From the NCBI GenBank assembly GCA_001898965.1, contig MKVW01000003.1:619440-683439 (forward strand): DNA of 64,000 nucleotides, in the 5' to 3' direction. Both the position numbers and the translations under genes were made by a program. Numbering within the stretch: position 1 is the first letter of the stretch; the number at the start of each line of letters is the position of its first letter. A model generated the notes under the pieces. The model was given only the letters and a program-made list of their open reading frames with translations, searched no databases and was not told the origin of the DNA. Below, piece after piece: positions 1 to 8,700 of the stretch. The stretch is from Rhizobiales bacterium 62-17 (lineage in GTDB: Bacteria > Pseudomonadota > Alphaproteobacteria > Rhizobiales > Beijerinckiaceae).

Positions 1-639
1 GGCGTCGTTCTTTTGCATGGGCATGGCCGCACAGGCCGGTCCATGGCGTCGATCGCGGCCGCTTTGCAACGAGACGGCTATTCCACTTTGGCGCCAAGCT
101 ATGGCAGCCCGTGGCGATCGATGGTTCATATCGTCGATCATTTGAAGCCGCGCATCGATCGGTTCGCCCGGGAGATCGACGGGCCTCTGCATTTTGTCAC
201 CCACTCTCTCGGTGGCCTAGTGGTGCGCGCGTTAATCGCGTCGCACCGGCCGGAGAAATTGGGACGCGTGGTGATGCTGGCGCCGCCCAATCGCGGCAGC
301 GAATTAGCCGATCTACTGTTTCGGCTCCGCCTCGATCATCTGGTGCTTGGACCCGTTGGGCAGCAATTGCGGACGGGGCGCGCCGGGATCGATCAGGATA
401 TGCTGGGCCGCGTCGACTATGAACTTGGCATCATCGCCGGCGACCGTCCGCTCGATCCGGTCTTTCCACGCTTTCTGTTACCGCGGCCCAACGATGGCAA
501 GGTGTCGGTTGCCTCGACACGCCTGCGCAATATGCGCGATCATATCGTCTTGCCTGTGTCGCACACATTGATGGTCTATGATCGTCGGGTGATTGCGCAG
601 ATCCTCGCTTTCCTGGAAACAGGCTCTTTCAACCGATAG
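1..639 (+). CDS. Alpha/beta hydrolase, lipase/PGAP1-like (5' end outside window)
   Basis: The frame is open from base 1, so the true start lies upstream and the N-terminus is missing. What remains is 212 codons of an alpha/beta hydrolase: an oxyanion-type LLHGHGRTG stretch at codons 4-12, a nucleophile elbow THSLGG with the serine near codon 69, and a late histidine in PVSHTLM that could complete the triad. The THS form rather than GHS resembles lipase class 2/PGAP1-like hydrolases. The substrate cannot be told. A small membrane protein follows 12 bases downstream on the same strand, so the two may be cotranscribed. Confidence 0.85.
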   Translation, partial: GVVLLHGHGRTGRSMASIAAALQRDGYSTLAPSYGSPWRSMVHIVDHLKPRIDRFAREIDGPLHFVTHSLGGLVVRALIASHRPEKLGRVVMLAPPNRGSELADLLFRLRLDHLVLGPVGQQLRTGRAGIDQDMLGRVDYELGIIAGDRPLDPVFPRFLLPRPNDGKVSVASTRLRNMRDHIVLPVSHTLMVYDRRVIAQILAFLETGSFNR

Positions 640-651
640 ACAGCGGAACTC

Positions 652-1098
652 ATGGCACGAACGATCATTGCATTCCTCGCGGCTCCGCTGTGGATCCCTC
701 TTATCTTCGGGATTTATGCCGCCTTCTTTTCGAAGCCACCCGATTTCTTCGGTGAACCGGACCAGTTCATGTGGGTCGTCAGGTCGGTGATCGTCGGATT
801 GATCGTCGGCTATGTGCCAGCGTTCCTGTTGGGACTGCCGGCACATCTGTTTCTTCGCGCACGGCAGTCCGGTCTTCTGGCTTATCTGCTGACCTGGGTT
901 GTTGTCGGTTTCCTGTTTTGGTTTCTGGGCTCTCTTTGCATGGGCCTTGTCGTGACCAAAAGTTTCGATTTCACGCTGCGGGAAGTCGTCGACACTTTGT
1001 TGTCTCGCCCCCGCGTACCGCTGTCGGCCTGCATCCTGGGCTTGCTGGTCGGCGCCACTGTGTGGCGCCTGACCAGGCCCAACCTCATTCAGCGCTGA
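652..1098 (+). CDS. Small integral membrane protein, unknown function
   Basis: This 148-residue protein is almost entirely hydrophobic. It shows about four membrane segments: an N-terminal one within residues 3-25, then about 42-68, 77-103 and a C-terminal one about 122-139, ending in a short basic tail. The ATG at 652 follows a GCGGAAC ribosome-binding region and lies 12 bases after the hydrolase stop. I recognise no family and no catalytic motif. Its 3' end overlaps the end of the convergent binding-protein gene by 14 bases, so neither gene has room for its own terminator there. Confidence 0.75.
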   Translation: MARTIIAFLAAPLWIPLIFGIYAAFFSKPPDFFGEPDQFMWVVRSVIVGLIVGYVPAFLLGLPAHLFLRARQSGLLAYLLTWVVVGFLFWFLGSLCMGLVVTKSFDFTLREVVDTLLSRPRVPLSACILGLLVGATVWRLTRPNLIQR

Positions 1099-2110
1099 CC
1101 AGAGCGCGCATGCGTTCGCTGATCTTCGGCGAACGCTGCGCCGCTTTCTCGACGAAGGCTTGCAGCTCTTCGCCAGTCATCGGTTCGATCTCGACATTCT
1201 TGCTCTTGGTCGAGGCGATGAAGGCTGGATCGGCGACCATCGCGTCGAAGGCCCGGCGCAGGATTTGCAGCCGGTCGTCGGGGATCTCCGCCGGTGCGGC
1301 CAGTGCCTGACCGACGTCGGCATAATGAACCGAATAGGTGAGCAGCTCGCGGTCGTCGGCATTTTTCGCCAGGCTTTCGACCTTTGGCACGTTTTCGTAG
1401 CCGGTGAACTTACGGCTGCCCATGGTGGCGAGCACCTTGATCTTGCCGTCGCGCAACCAGTCGGCGTGCTGAGCGACCAAGCCCTCCCAGGCGACGGTCG
1501 TCGCGTCGATCTCGCCACGCTCGAGCGCGAGATAAGTCGTACCGGCACCGGAATAGCCGTTCACGATCTTGAACTTGGTGCCGTAGATATCATTGACGAG
1601 GAGCGGGTGAATGGATGTCAGCGCGCCCTTGCCCGAGGAGCCCAGCGCCACCTCGCGCTTGCGGACATCGTCGATCGTGTTGATGCCGGCACTGTGCCAG
1701 GCGACGAAAGCGCGGGGCAGATCGGCTGCCCGGCCGATGTAGCGGAATTTCGCGGCCTTGAACTTCACTGCCTCGGGCTGGGTGTCCTCCGCCAGTAGAC
1801 CGGAGATCAGCATGGTGATCACGGTGCCGTCCTTCGGCGCGGCGTTATAGACATAGTTGGCGGCAACGATGCCCCCGGCCCCGACACGATATTCGGTGGT
1901 CACCACCGGGTTGCCGGGAATGTGGCGCTGCAGATGTTCGGCGATCAGCAGTCCGTAGAGCGAGGTCGAACCGCCGGGCGCCGTCGGTAGAACGATCTTG
2001 ATGGTCTTGCCTTTGTAGAAGTCTCCGGTCTGCGCCTGCGCCGTAACGCTTGCCGAAGCGGCCGCAAAGACAATCGTCAGCGCTTTCAGGGCCTGTGCCT
2101 GGAAGACCAT
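1085..2110 (-). CDS. Tripartite tricarboxylate transporter (Bug/TctC) substrate-binding protein
   Basis: This is a periplasmic solute-binding protein of the Bug/TctC family, 341 residues from the chosen start. A cleavable signal peptide covers about residues 1-26, ending at an AQAQ-like site. The family signature PTAPGG follows, then GAGGIVAANYV. I chose the ATG at 2110 because GGGAGG lies seven bases upstream; the longer in-frame ORF up to 2200 reads through that site. No TctA or TctB membrane subunits are nearby, so it is an orphan receptor, as is common in this family. The ligand is probably a carboxylate but is not predictable. Confidence 0.92.
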   Translation of the reverse strand: MVFQAQALKALTIVFAAASASVTAQAQTGDFYKGKTIKIVLPTAPGGSTSLYGLLIAEHLQRHIPGNPVVTTEYRVGAGGIVAANYVYNAAPKDGTVITMLISGLLAEDTQPEAVKFKAAKFRYIGRAADLPRAFVAWHSAGINTIDDVRKREVALGSSGKGALTSIHPLLVNDIYGTKFKIVNGYSGAGTTYLALERGEIDATTVAWEGLVAQHADWLRDGKIKVLATMGSRKFTGYENVPKVESLAKNADDRELLTYSVHYADVGQALAAPAEIPDDRLQILRRAFDAMVADPAFIASTKSKNVEIEPMTGEELQAFVEKAAQRSPKISERMRALVSAE

Positions 2111-2568
2111 GTTTCCTCCCCTTGTGCTCAGCCGATGGGACCGAGAATCGCTGTACGATTCCGTTCCCTCGCTGCCTCCATCACGCCCGTGTTCTTTCAT
2201 TTTGGGAGAACAATCGGACCACGAATCTGTAGCAGAAAAACAACATCCATTTCAAATCGACTGAGATCACGAAGGTGCTTTTCCAGGACGAGATCAGAAT
2301 AGCGGAAGTATTGAAGAGCCAGCCAAAATCCAAAAATCGAATGAGGGTGAGGCCTTTAAGGCCATAAGCCTTGATTAGATTATCTCTAAAATGTCGTACA
2401 AATACCTGTCTTGATTGGGTAGAATCACAGCTACTACATTGTTTTTATTCTAAATATCTTGTTCCGACACATTATTGACTCAATAGCCGCCGGTATTCCA
2501 GTCGTTGCTCCGCAGAACCATAAACAAATCAAGATTTACTTCAGTAAATCTGCGGGGAACAAAAGAAA
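2111..2568. other. AT-rich intergenic region, divergent promoters
   Basis: This 458-bp gap separates the Bug-protein gene from the divergent siderophore-receptor gene and is markedly richer in A and T than its surroundings. No credible ORF lies in it. It should hold both promoters. A perfect short palindrome sits just before the receptor start (separate entry). A TTCTAAA at 2448-2454 resembles half of the rhizobial Irr iron-control element, but the matching half is absent, so I do not call an Irr site. No canonical Fur box was seen. Confidence 0.5.
2532..2551. promoter_or_regulatory. Perfect 9-bp inverted repeat before the siderophore receptor
   Basis: AGATTTACT and its exact reverse complement are separated by two bases. 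The repeat lies 17 bases before the receptor ATG and directly before its GGGGAA ribosome-binding site. It could be an operator for an iron-responsive regulator, or a hairpin in the 5' untranslated leader that hides the ribosome-binding site. The sequence alone cannot decide between these. Confidence 0.5.
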
Positions 2569-5055
2569 ATGAGCGATATACAGCGGGCTGCTTTGGGGGC
2601 ACTTGCGGCGAAGGACAGTATCAAACTCGCGAAGCCCCTCGATCTTTCGACGTGTGCCATGACGACCGCCGTTCTCCTCGCGGTCGCGCCTTTCGAAACC
2701 GCCATGGCGCAACCTGCCGCCGGTCTACCGCCGGTGACGGTCGATGCGCCGCAGCAGCGCGCTCGACCGGCGGCTGCGCGTCCGACACCGCGCGCGGCGC
2801 GCAACACGGCCTCTCAGCCGCGCCGGGCTCAACGCGCGACGGCCGCCGCGCCGCGTCCCGTTCCCGCCGCAGGCCCCAGTGCGCAATTGCCGACATTCGT
2901 GCAAGGGGCGATCGGCTCCGGCCCTTACAATACTCAGTTCGCCTCGTCGCCCCGGCAGACGGCGCCGCTGCTCAATACGCCGCAGACCGTCAGCGTCATT
3001 CCGAACGCCGTGATCCGGGAACAAGGCGCGCGCACCTTGACCGAGGTTTTGCGCAATACGCCGGGCATCAGTTTCGATGCCGGAGAAAACGGCTTCTCGA
3101 CCTCCACCAACAATTTCAAGCTGCGCGGCTTCGACAGCAGTGGCAGCATCTATGTCGATGGCGCCCGCGACAACGGCAGCTATACGCGCGATACGTTCAA
3201 CGTCGAGCGCGTCGAGGTGTTCAAGGGCTCGGCCGCAGACAATGGCCGGGGTGGTCTCTCCGGTTATGTCAACATCGTCACCAAGACGCCGCAGTTGATG
3301 AATTTCTCGTCCGGCGAAATCGGCCTTGGCTTCGATCAGTACAATTCGAAAGCCCGCAAGCGTGCCTCCGTCGACGCCAACTACGTGATCGCGCCGACCA
3401 CGGCGCTGCGCGTGAATGGCTTTGTCGAGGACAGCGGTGTGCCGGGTCGCTCGATCGCCGAAAACAAGGCCTGGGGGATCGCACCGTCGATCACCTGGGG
3501 GCTGGGCACCGACCTGCGAGCAACCCTGTCTTATGAACATGTGACCCGCGACGACGTGCCGGATTGGGGTGTGCCGGGCGCCAGCATCAAGGGCATGGTG
3601 AACTACAATCCTGTGGCGGGAAGCGCCCGGCGCAGCAATTTCTATGGCCTGCGCTCCGATGTCGACAAAGTGCAGAGCGACGCCATCACGGCGCGGCTCG
3701 AATACGATCTCGGCAACAGCATGACGCTGAGCAACCAGTTGCGCTGGTCGCGGGTCGATCGTTTCGCCCGCTACACGGTGCCAACCGCTTATGTGCCGGG
3801 CACTCAAACCGTGACGGCGCAGACCCAATTCTACGACCGCACGGTGACGACGCTCAGCAACAACACCAATCTGTCTGGGCGTTTCAACACCGGCTGGCTG
3901 ACACACAATTTCTCGGTCGGTATCGATCTCACGCGTGAGGAATCGGAGGCTCTGCGTTACGGCACCGGTGCAGTTCCGGCCACCAGCGTCTTCTTCCCCA
4001 ATCCGGATCGCGCTTTCGCGCCGGTTTTGGCGCCGACGGAGCGCAACAAGGTCGAAATCAACAGTGTCGCGGGCTATGCCTACAACACGATCGAATTGGG
4101 ACCGCGCTGGTCAATCACCGGTGGCCTGCGGGCCGAACAATACAATGCCAAGATTTCGAGCAAAGGCATGACCGGCCTGCCGGCTGGGGCCTTCGACGGC
4201 TATAGCGACTCGCACTTCCTGCTCAACGGCAAGCTGGGCGTCGTCTATAAGCCGACGCCGGACGGGACATTCTACGCCTCCGTGGGCGTTGCAACCTTGC
4301 CGCCGGGTGCCTTCATGTCCAATCCGGATATCTCGCGGACTGGTGACAATGCCTTCCCAGGCCTGGTCGCAGGCGCCAAGCCGGTGCAGGCTTTGAACTA
4401 TGAAGTCGGCATCAAATGGGATTTCTTCGACAAGCGCCTGAGTGCCACGGCCGCGCTGTTCCGGATCGAAAAGCATAATGCCGCGATCACCGGTCGCGAC
4501 ATCGGCGAAACGACGACGACCTTGAAGGGCTATGGCCGTCAGGTCGTCCAGGGTGCCGAGTTCAGCGTCGCGGGCAAGATCACCGATGCGTGGAATGTGT
4601 TCGGTGGACTGGCGATCATCAATTCGGAGCGCCTGCACAGCGCCTATCTCGACAGCGTGCGTCGCCGCGCCGATCCGGGCGATTACGGTACGCGCATCAG
4701 CACGTCCGGCGACGAGTTGGCGTTCACGCCGAATGTCACCGCCAATCTGTGGACCACGTACCGCTTTCCCATCGGTCTGACCGTCGGCGGCGGTTTCCAA
4801 TATGTCGGCTCGTCCTATCTGGGCCGCCCGGATGACGCGCTGCGCATCATTCCCAACGGCAATTTCGGACGCCTGCCAGCCTATACTGTGGTTCATGCGA
4901 TGGCGGCCTACGAGATCACCAAGGACATTACGCTGCGTCTGAACGTCGACAATATTTTCGACGAGAAATATGCGGTGTCGTCGAACTGGAACGGAACGCG
5001 TGCGGCGCTTGGCGTTCCGCGCACCTTCCGGGCGAGCCTCGCCTTCCGCTTCTGA
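2569..5055 (+). CDS. TonB-dependent siderophore receptor (Fiu/PiuA-like)
   Basis: This outer-membrane ferric-siderophore receptor has 828 residues. An unusually long N-terminal leader of about 48 residues ends at a METAMAQ-like signal cleavage site. It is followed by a TonB-box-like LPPVTVDA near residue 52, an Ala/Pro/Arg-rich linker, a plug domain (TPQTVSVIPN, then NTPGISFDAGENG and KLRGFDSSGSIYVDG at about 145-200) and a 22-strand barrel ending in a C-terminal FRF. The gene for a PiuC/YbiX dioxygenase follows directly, as for the catecholate receptors Fiu and PiuA, which supports a catecholate-type ligand. Iron regulation is expected but no canonical box was found. Confidence 0.93.
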   Translation: MSDIQRAALGALAAKDSIKLAKPLDLSTCAMTTAVLLAVAPFETAMAQPAAGLPPVTVDAPQQRARPAAARPTPRAARNTASQPRRAQRATAAAPRPVPAAGPSAQLPTFVQGAIGSGPYNTQFASSPRQTAPLLNTPQTVSVIPNAVIREQGARTLTEVLRNTPGISFDAGENGFSTSTNNFKLRGFDSSGSIYVDGARDNGSYTRDTFNVERVEVFKGSAADNGRGGLSGYVNIVTKTPQLMNFSSGEIGLGFDQYNSKARKRASVDANYVIAPTTALRVNGFVEDSGVPGRSIAENKAWGIAPSITWGLGTDLRATLSYEHVTRDDVPDWGVPGASIKGMVNYNPVAGSARRSNFYGLRSDVDKVQSDAITARLEYDLGNSMTLSNQLRWSRVDRFARYTVPTAYVPGTQTVTAQTQFYDRTVTTLSNNTNLSGRFNTGWLTHNFSVGIDLTREESEALRYGTGAVPATSVFFPNPDRAFAPVLAPTERNKVEINSVAGYAYNTIELGPRWSITGGLRAEQYNAKISSKGMTGLPAGAFDGYSDSHFLLNGKLGVVYKPTPDGTFYASVGVATLPPGAFMSNPDISRTGDNAFPGLVAGAKPVQALNYEVGIKWDFFDKRLSATAALFRIEKHNAAITGRDIGETTTTLKGYGRQVVQGAEFSVAGKITDAWNVFGGLAIINSERLHSAYLDSVRRRADPGDYGTRISTSGDELAFTPNVTANLWTTYRFPIGLTVGGGFQYVGSSYLGRPDDALRIIPNGNFGRLPAYTVVHAMAAYEITKDITLRLNVDNIFDEKYAVSSNWNGTRAALGVPRTFRASLAFRF

Positions 5056-5077
5056 GGCTCGTATAAGAGACGTGAAC

Positions 5078-5099
5078 CCCGGCTGCCGTGGCAGCCGGG
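5078..5099 (+). terminator. Strong hairpin between receptor and dioxygenase genes
   Basis: A 10-base GC-rich stem (CCCGGCTGCC with its exact complement) encloses a two-base centre and is followed by ATTTGCTTTT. It lies 22 bases past the receptor stop and 24 bases before the dioxygenase start. It looks like a weak intrinsic terminator or attenuator that would lower dioxygenase expression relative to the receptor, or a 3'-stabilising hairpin. Confidence 0.55.
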
Positions 5100-5123
5100 A
5101 TTTGCTTTTGAAGTGCAACCGCC

Positions 5124-5804
5124 ATGATGACCATCATTCCCGACGTTCTGAGCAAAGCCGAGGCGCGGCAGATCCACGATCTGTTCTTCAAGGCGAATTG
5201 GACGGATGGCCGCCATACGGCGGGCCATGTGGCGGCACGGGTCAAGCACAACGATCAACTGGCGCAGGATGATCCGCTCGCCGAACAGGTGGGCAACTTC
5301 ATTCTCGAACGGCTGGCCGCCAACCCGCGCTTCACGGCCGTAGCCCTGCCCCTGAAAGTTCTGCCGCCGCGCTTCAATCGCTATGCGGGCTCCGGCAGCT
5401 ATGGCGATCACGTCGATGCGTCGATATTCGGCGTGCCCCAGAGCGGTGTCCGCATTCGCGGCGATCTCTCGGCCACCTTGTTCATCAGCGAGCCGGAGGA
5501 TTACGACGGCGGCGAACTGTTGATCCAGGGCGAGATGGAGAAGCACAGGATCAAACTGCCGGCTGGCCAGCTGATCCTTTACCCCGCCAATACCATCCAT
5601 CAGGTTACGCCGGTGACGCGCGGCGCCCGCTTTGCCTCGTTCTTCTGGTTGCAGAGCCTCATCAAGGAAGATTATCGTCGCCGCATGCTGCTCGATCTCG
5701 ACGAGACGATCCAGGCGTTGAGCGCGGCCGACCCGGAACAGCAGGCGGTGACGCGTCTCACCGGCCTCTATCACAATCTGCTGCGTGACTGGTCGGCGAC
5801 CTGA
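5124..5804 (+). CDS. piuC: Fe(II)/2-oxoglutarate-dependent PKHD-type hydroxylase
   Basis: This cytoplasmic dioxygenase has 226 residues, the normal length of the PiuC/YbiX family. It carries the iron-binding HxD in YGDHVDAS (about residues 93-100), the distal histidine in [12 protein letters not shown] (about residue 157) and the downstream arginine of the oxoglutarate site. In Escherichia coli and Pseudomonas the orthologue is encoded beside a catecholate siderophore receptor and is iron-repressed; its substrate is not firmly established. Here it also follows such a receptor. Its stop overlaps the next gene by one base (TGATG), indicating translational coupling. Confidence 0.93.
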   Translation: MMTIIPDVLSKAEARQIHDLFFKANWTDGRHTAGHVAARVKHNDQLAQDDPLAEQVGNFILERLAANPRFTAVALPLKVLPPRFNRYAGSGSYGDHVDASIFGVPQSGVRIRGDLSATLFISEPEDYDGGELLIQGEMEKHRIKLPAGQLILYPANTIHQVTPVTRGARFASFFWLQSLIKEDYRRRMLLDLDETIQALSAADPEQQAVTRLTGLYHNLLRDWSAT

Positions 5805-6910
5805 TGAACGTGCCTCTGCCGAAACTCCAGCAGATCCCGCATGCCGTCGCCAGTGTTCATGACTATGAGCCGCTGGCGCGCGAGCGGATGACCGCTGCGG
5901 CCTGGGCTTATCTCAGCGGCGGCGCCGCCGACGAAGAGACCATGAGGGCCAATGAAGCGGCATTCGCGCGCTTCAAACTGCAGCCTCAGGTTTTACAGGA
6001 TTTGCGCGGCGGCCACACGCAGGTCTCGTTGTTCGGCCAGACCTATCCTTCCCCGCTCTTTCTGGCACCGGTGGCTTTCCAGAAACTGGCGCATGAGCAT
6101 GGCGAGCTGGAGACCGTTCTTGGTGCCTCCGCCATGCAGGTGGGGATGGTCGTCAGCACGCAAGCCAGCGTGACGCTGGAGGAGATCGCCGCGCAAGCCG
6201 CGACGCCGCTCTGGTTTCAGCTCTATCTGCAAGCCGACCGGGATTTTACTGCGCGGCTCATCCAACGGGCGGAGAATGCGGGCTACAAGGCTATTGTGCT
6301 GACGGTCGACGCGCCTTTGTCAGGCATTCGCAATCGCGAACAGCGCAGCGGCTTTTCGCTGCCGCCTAGCGTTTCGGCCGTCAACCTGCACGGCATGAGA
6401 CTGCCTTCGATGCCATCCGTCGATCCATCCGGCCCCCTCGTCTTCGGCAGTCCTTTGCTCGATACCGCTGCGCGCTGGAACGACATCGCCTGGATCAAGG
6501 AGCGGACATCCCTGCCCGTTCTTTTGAAAGGCATTCTGACGGACGTGGATGCGGAACGGGCTCTTGCCTATGGGGCCGACGGCATCATCGTCTCCAATCA
6601 CGGAGGCCGCGTCCTCGATGGTCTGCCGGCCACCATCGACGTTCTTGAAAGCATCACCACCGCCGTTGGCGGGCGCGTGCCGGTGCTGATGGATGGTGGC
6701 ATCCGCCGGGGCAGCGACATCTTCAAGGCCCTGGCCTTGGGTGCCCAGGCGGTTTTGGTCGGCCGGCCCTTTGCATGGGGATTGGCGGCTGCCGGCGCGG
6801 TCGGCGTGTCCCATGTGGCGAAACTCCTGCGCATGGAGCTTGAGGTCACGATGGCGCTGATGGGCTGTCGCGACCTCGCCAATATCACCCGCGTCCATCT
6901 CTCTAACTGA
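5804..6910 (+). CDS. FMN-dependent alpha-hydroxy-acid oxidase/dehydrogenase
   Basis: This 368-residue TIM-barrel flavoprotein belongs to the lactate/glycolate oxidase family. Recognisable parts are an N-terminal region with YLSGGAADE (about residues 35-44), LFLAPVAF, the QLYLQADRD strand, TVDAP, LLKGI, the active-site SNHGGRVLDG (about 264-273, catalytic His) and DGGIRRGSDI with GRPFAWG for phosphate binding of FMN. It would oxidise an L-alpha-hydroxy acid to the 2-oxo acid; oxidase and dehydrogenase forms cannot be separated here. It overlaps the dioxygenase gene by one base and so sits in the iron-uptake unit, an unexpected place. Confidence 0.92.
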   Translation: MNVPLPKLQQIPHAVASVHDYEPLARERMTAAAWAYLSGGAADEETMRANEAAFARFKLQPQVLQDLRGGHTQVSLFGQTYPSPLFLAPVAFQKLAHEHGELETVLGASAMQVGMVVSTQASVTLEEIAAQAATPLWFQLYLQADRDFTARLIQRAENAGYKAIVLTVDAPLSGIRNREQRSGFSLPPSVSAVNLHGMRLPSMPSVDPSGPLVFGSPLLDTAARWNDIAWIKERTSLPVLLKGILTDVDAERALAYGADGIIVSNHGGRVLDGLPATIDVLESITTAVGGRVPVLMDGGIRRGSDIFKALALGAQAVLVGRPFAWGLAAAGAVGVSHVAKLLRMELEVTMALMGCRDLANITRVHLSN

Positions 6911-6922
6911 GCGCTCGCGGGC

Positions 6923-7915
6923 TCAATCCACTTTGATGCCTGTGTCTCGCACGATTTTGAACCAGCTCAGATATTCCGCTTCGGCGGCTTCGCGCACCTT
7001 GTCGGCTTTCATTTCCGGATCGGGCAGAACGGAATCGAACGTGTCGATGCGGACGGTGAATTCGGCATCTTTGATCGCCTGGGCATAGACCTCGTTCAAA
7101 CGATCCAGAATGGCCTTGGGCGTGCCGGCCGGCGCGGCGAGATAAAGGGTCGATGCCTTGTCGGCCAGTTGCGGCACACCCAGTTCGCCAATGGCGGGCG
7201 TATCCGGCAATTGCTTGATCCGGCTCGGCGCAATGACGGCCAATGGCGTCACCTTGCCGGCCCGTGCCAACGGCAATGAGCCCACCGGCGTATCGATCAT
7301 CCAGAGGATTTGATTGTTGGCCAGTTCCTGCAAGGCCGGAGCCCCGCCTTTGTAGGCGGCATGCCTTATATCGAGCTTCAAGGCGCGTACGATCTCGGCG
7401 CTCCACAGATGCGACGGCGTGCCGGGGCCGGCGGAGCCATAGGAATATCGGCCCGGTTCCTTGCGGACCTTCGCGATAAGATCCTGGAATGAGGTGACGC
7501 CGGACTGCGTGGATGTGGTCATGACGCCAGGCGTCGAGGCGATCAGCGAAATGTAGCTGAGCTTCGGCAATTCAGCTTCGCCGGTCTTGGACCGCATGGC
7601 TTCGAAGATCGCCAGCGACGAGACGCCGGAGACGAGGATGGTATAGCCATCGGGCGGCGCGCGAACGACGCTTTCGGCGCCCACGGTTCCGCCGGCACCT
7701 GGCCGGTTGAGCACGGGCATGGTCTGGCCAAGCAAGGCGCCGAGTTTCGCGGTGACGACTCTGGCGAAGCTATCGACATAGCCGCCGGCGGGAAATGGCA
7801 CGACCACATTGACGGGCTTGTTGGGATAGGTCTGGGCCATGGCGGGCGCATGCAGAGCGCCCAGTGCTAAGGCCGCCAGGACGAGGGCCCTGCGGCTTAA
7901 GTGAATCCTTTTCAT
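6923..7915 (-). CDS. Bug/TctC-family substrate-binding protein
   Basis: This 330-residue periplasmic binding protein has a signal peptide ending at AMAQ (about residue 28), then TYPNKPVNVVVPFPAGG, the classic Bug signature, and the NRPGAGGTVGAESV loop. An excellent ribosome-binding site, GGGAGGGAGAG, precedes the ATG. It is the last gene of a leftward cluster with an aldolase and a luciferase-like oxidoreductase, so it probably delivers the substrate of that pathway. Its stop lies 12 bases from that of the convergent oxidase gene. No TctAB subunits are near. Confidence 0.92.
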   Translation of the reverse strand: MKRIHLSRRALVLAALALGALHAPAMAQTYPNKPVNVVVPFPAGGYVDSFARVVTAKLGALLGQTMPVLNRPGAGGTVGAESVVRAPPDGYTILVSGVSSLAIFEAMRSKTGEAELPKLSYISLIASTPGVMTTSTQSGVTSFQDLIAKVRKEPGRYSYGSAGPGTPSHLWSAEIVRALKLDIRHAAYKGGAPALQELANNQILWMIDTPVGSLPLARAGKVTPLAVIAPSRIKQLPDTPAIGELGVPQLADKASTLYLAAPAGTPKAILDRLNEVYAQAIKDAEFTVRIDTFDSVLPDPEMKADKVREAAEAEYLSWFKIVRDTGIKVD

Positions 7916-7933
7916 CTCTCCCTCCCCTGATCG

Positions 7934-8686
7934 TTAGCCTTGAAGCGGCACGATCTTGCCGTGACCGCTCTCGTAGCGGGCGAGCATGCGCACGTAATAG
8001 GGCCAGAACCGCTCCAGGGTGGCGCGGCTGGCGAGCTTTTCTTCCTTCATTTTGACTTCGTCTTCCGCCGGCAGGATCAGCGGGTAGCCGGTAGCCGCGA
8101 GCGTGATCTGCTGGCGGCAGGCTTTTTCCAGCGTGATGCCAAGTGTGCCGGCGACGCCCATGGACTCGCCGCAGAACACGACGCCGTGGTTGTTCATCAG
8201 CACCGCTTTACGCGTTCCGAGCGCTGCCACCAGATCGCGGCCGAGCGATTGGGTGTCGATCAGATAGGACGTGCCGCGATAGCGCGGCAGATCGTGGCCG
8301 AAATAGCAGCCTTCGTGACCGAGCCCAACGAGGTTTTCGTCCGTGGCGGCGAACAGACAGCCGTAGAAAGGATGCGTGTGGCCGACGACATTGATCTCCG
8401 GACGCGCGATCATGATTTCCGTATGGATCGGCCATTCCATATGCACGGTGCCGGTTCCATGCAGCTTACGGCCCTCGAAATCGATCAGGGTGAAATCATC
8501 GGGACCTTCGATTTCGGCGAGGCCGACGCCGGCGCGTTTGAGCCAGAGGCCGCGGCCTTCCGGATCGCGCAGCGACAGATGACCGAGGTTCTTGTCCTCA
8601 TGGCCATAGAGGGCCAGAACGCGGCAACCGACGGCGATTTCGTTCAACTGTTCGGCGAGCTGATCGTCGATCATGTTTCCCTTCAT
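7934..8686 (-). CDS. Class II aldolase/adducin family protein
   Basis: This 250-residue protein has the fold of L-fuculose-phosphate-type aldolases. The metal-binding histidines are visible in VVGHTHPFYG (about residues 114-123) and in NNHGVVFCGES (about 188-198), with an upstream HGTGTVHMEWPIH segment. Such proteins cleave or decarboxylate hydroxy-oxo acids using a divalent metal. I start it at the ATG at 8686 because AGGAGGGG lies just upstream; the longer frame to 8704 would translate through that site. It lies 14 bases after the luciferase-like gene and 18 before the binding-protein gene, consistent with one operon. Confidence 0.9.
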   Translation of the reverse strand: MKGNMIDDQLAEQLNEIAVGCRVLALYGHEDKNLGHLSLRDPEGRGLWLKRAGVGLAEIEGPDDFTLIDFEGRKLHGTGTVHMEWPIHTEIMIARPEINVVGHTHPFYGCLFAATDENLVGLGHEGCYFGHDLPRYRGTSYLIDTQSLGRDLVAALGTRKAVLMNNHGVVFCGESMGVAGTLGITLEKACRQQITLAATGYPLILPAEDEVKMKEEKLASRATLERFWPYYVRMLARYESGHGKIVPLQG

Positions 8687-8700
8687 GTCCCCCTCCTGGT

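Noticed and set aside
2448..2454. Irr iron-control element upstream of the siderophore receptor
   Set aside because: Only one half-site, TTCTAAA, is present; the inverted partner is missing.
2725..3906. 393-codon ORF antisense to the siderophore receptor
   Set aside because: Long antisense ORFs are common in GC-rich genes; the receptor reading is unambiguous.
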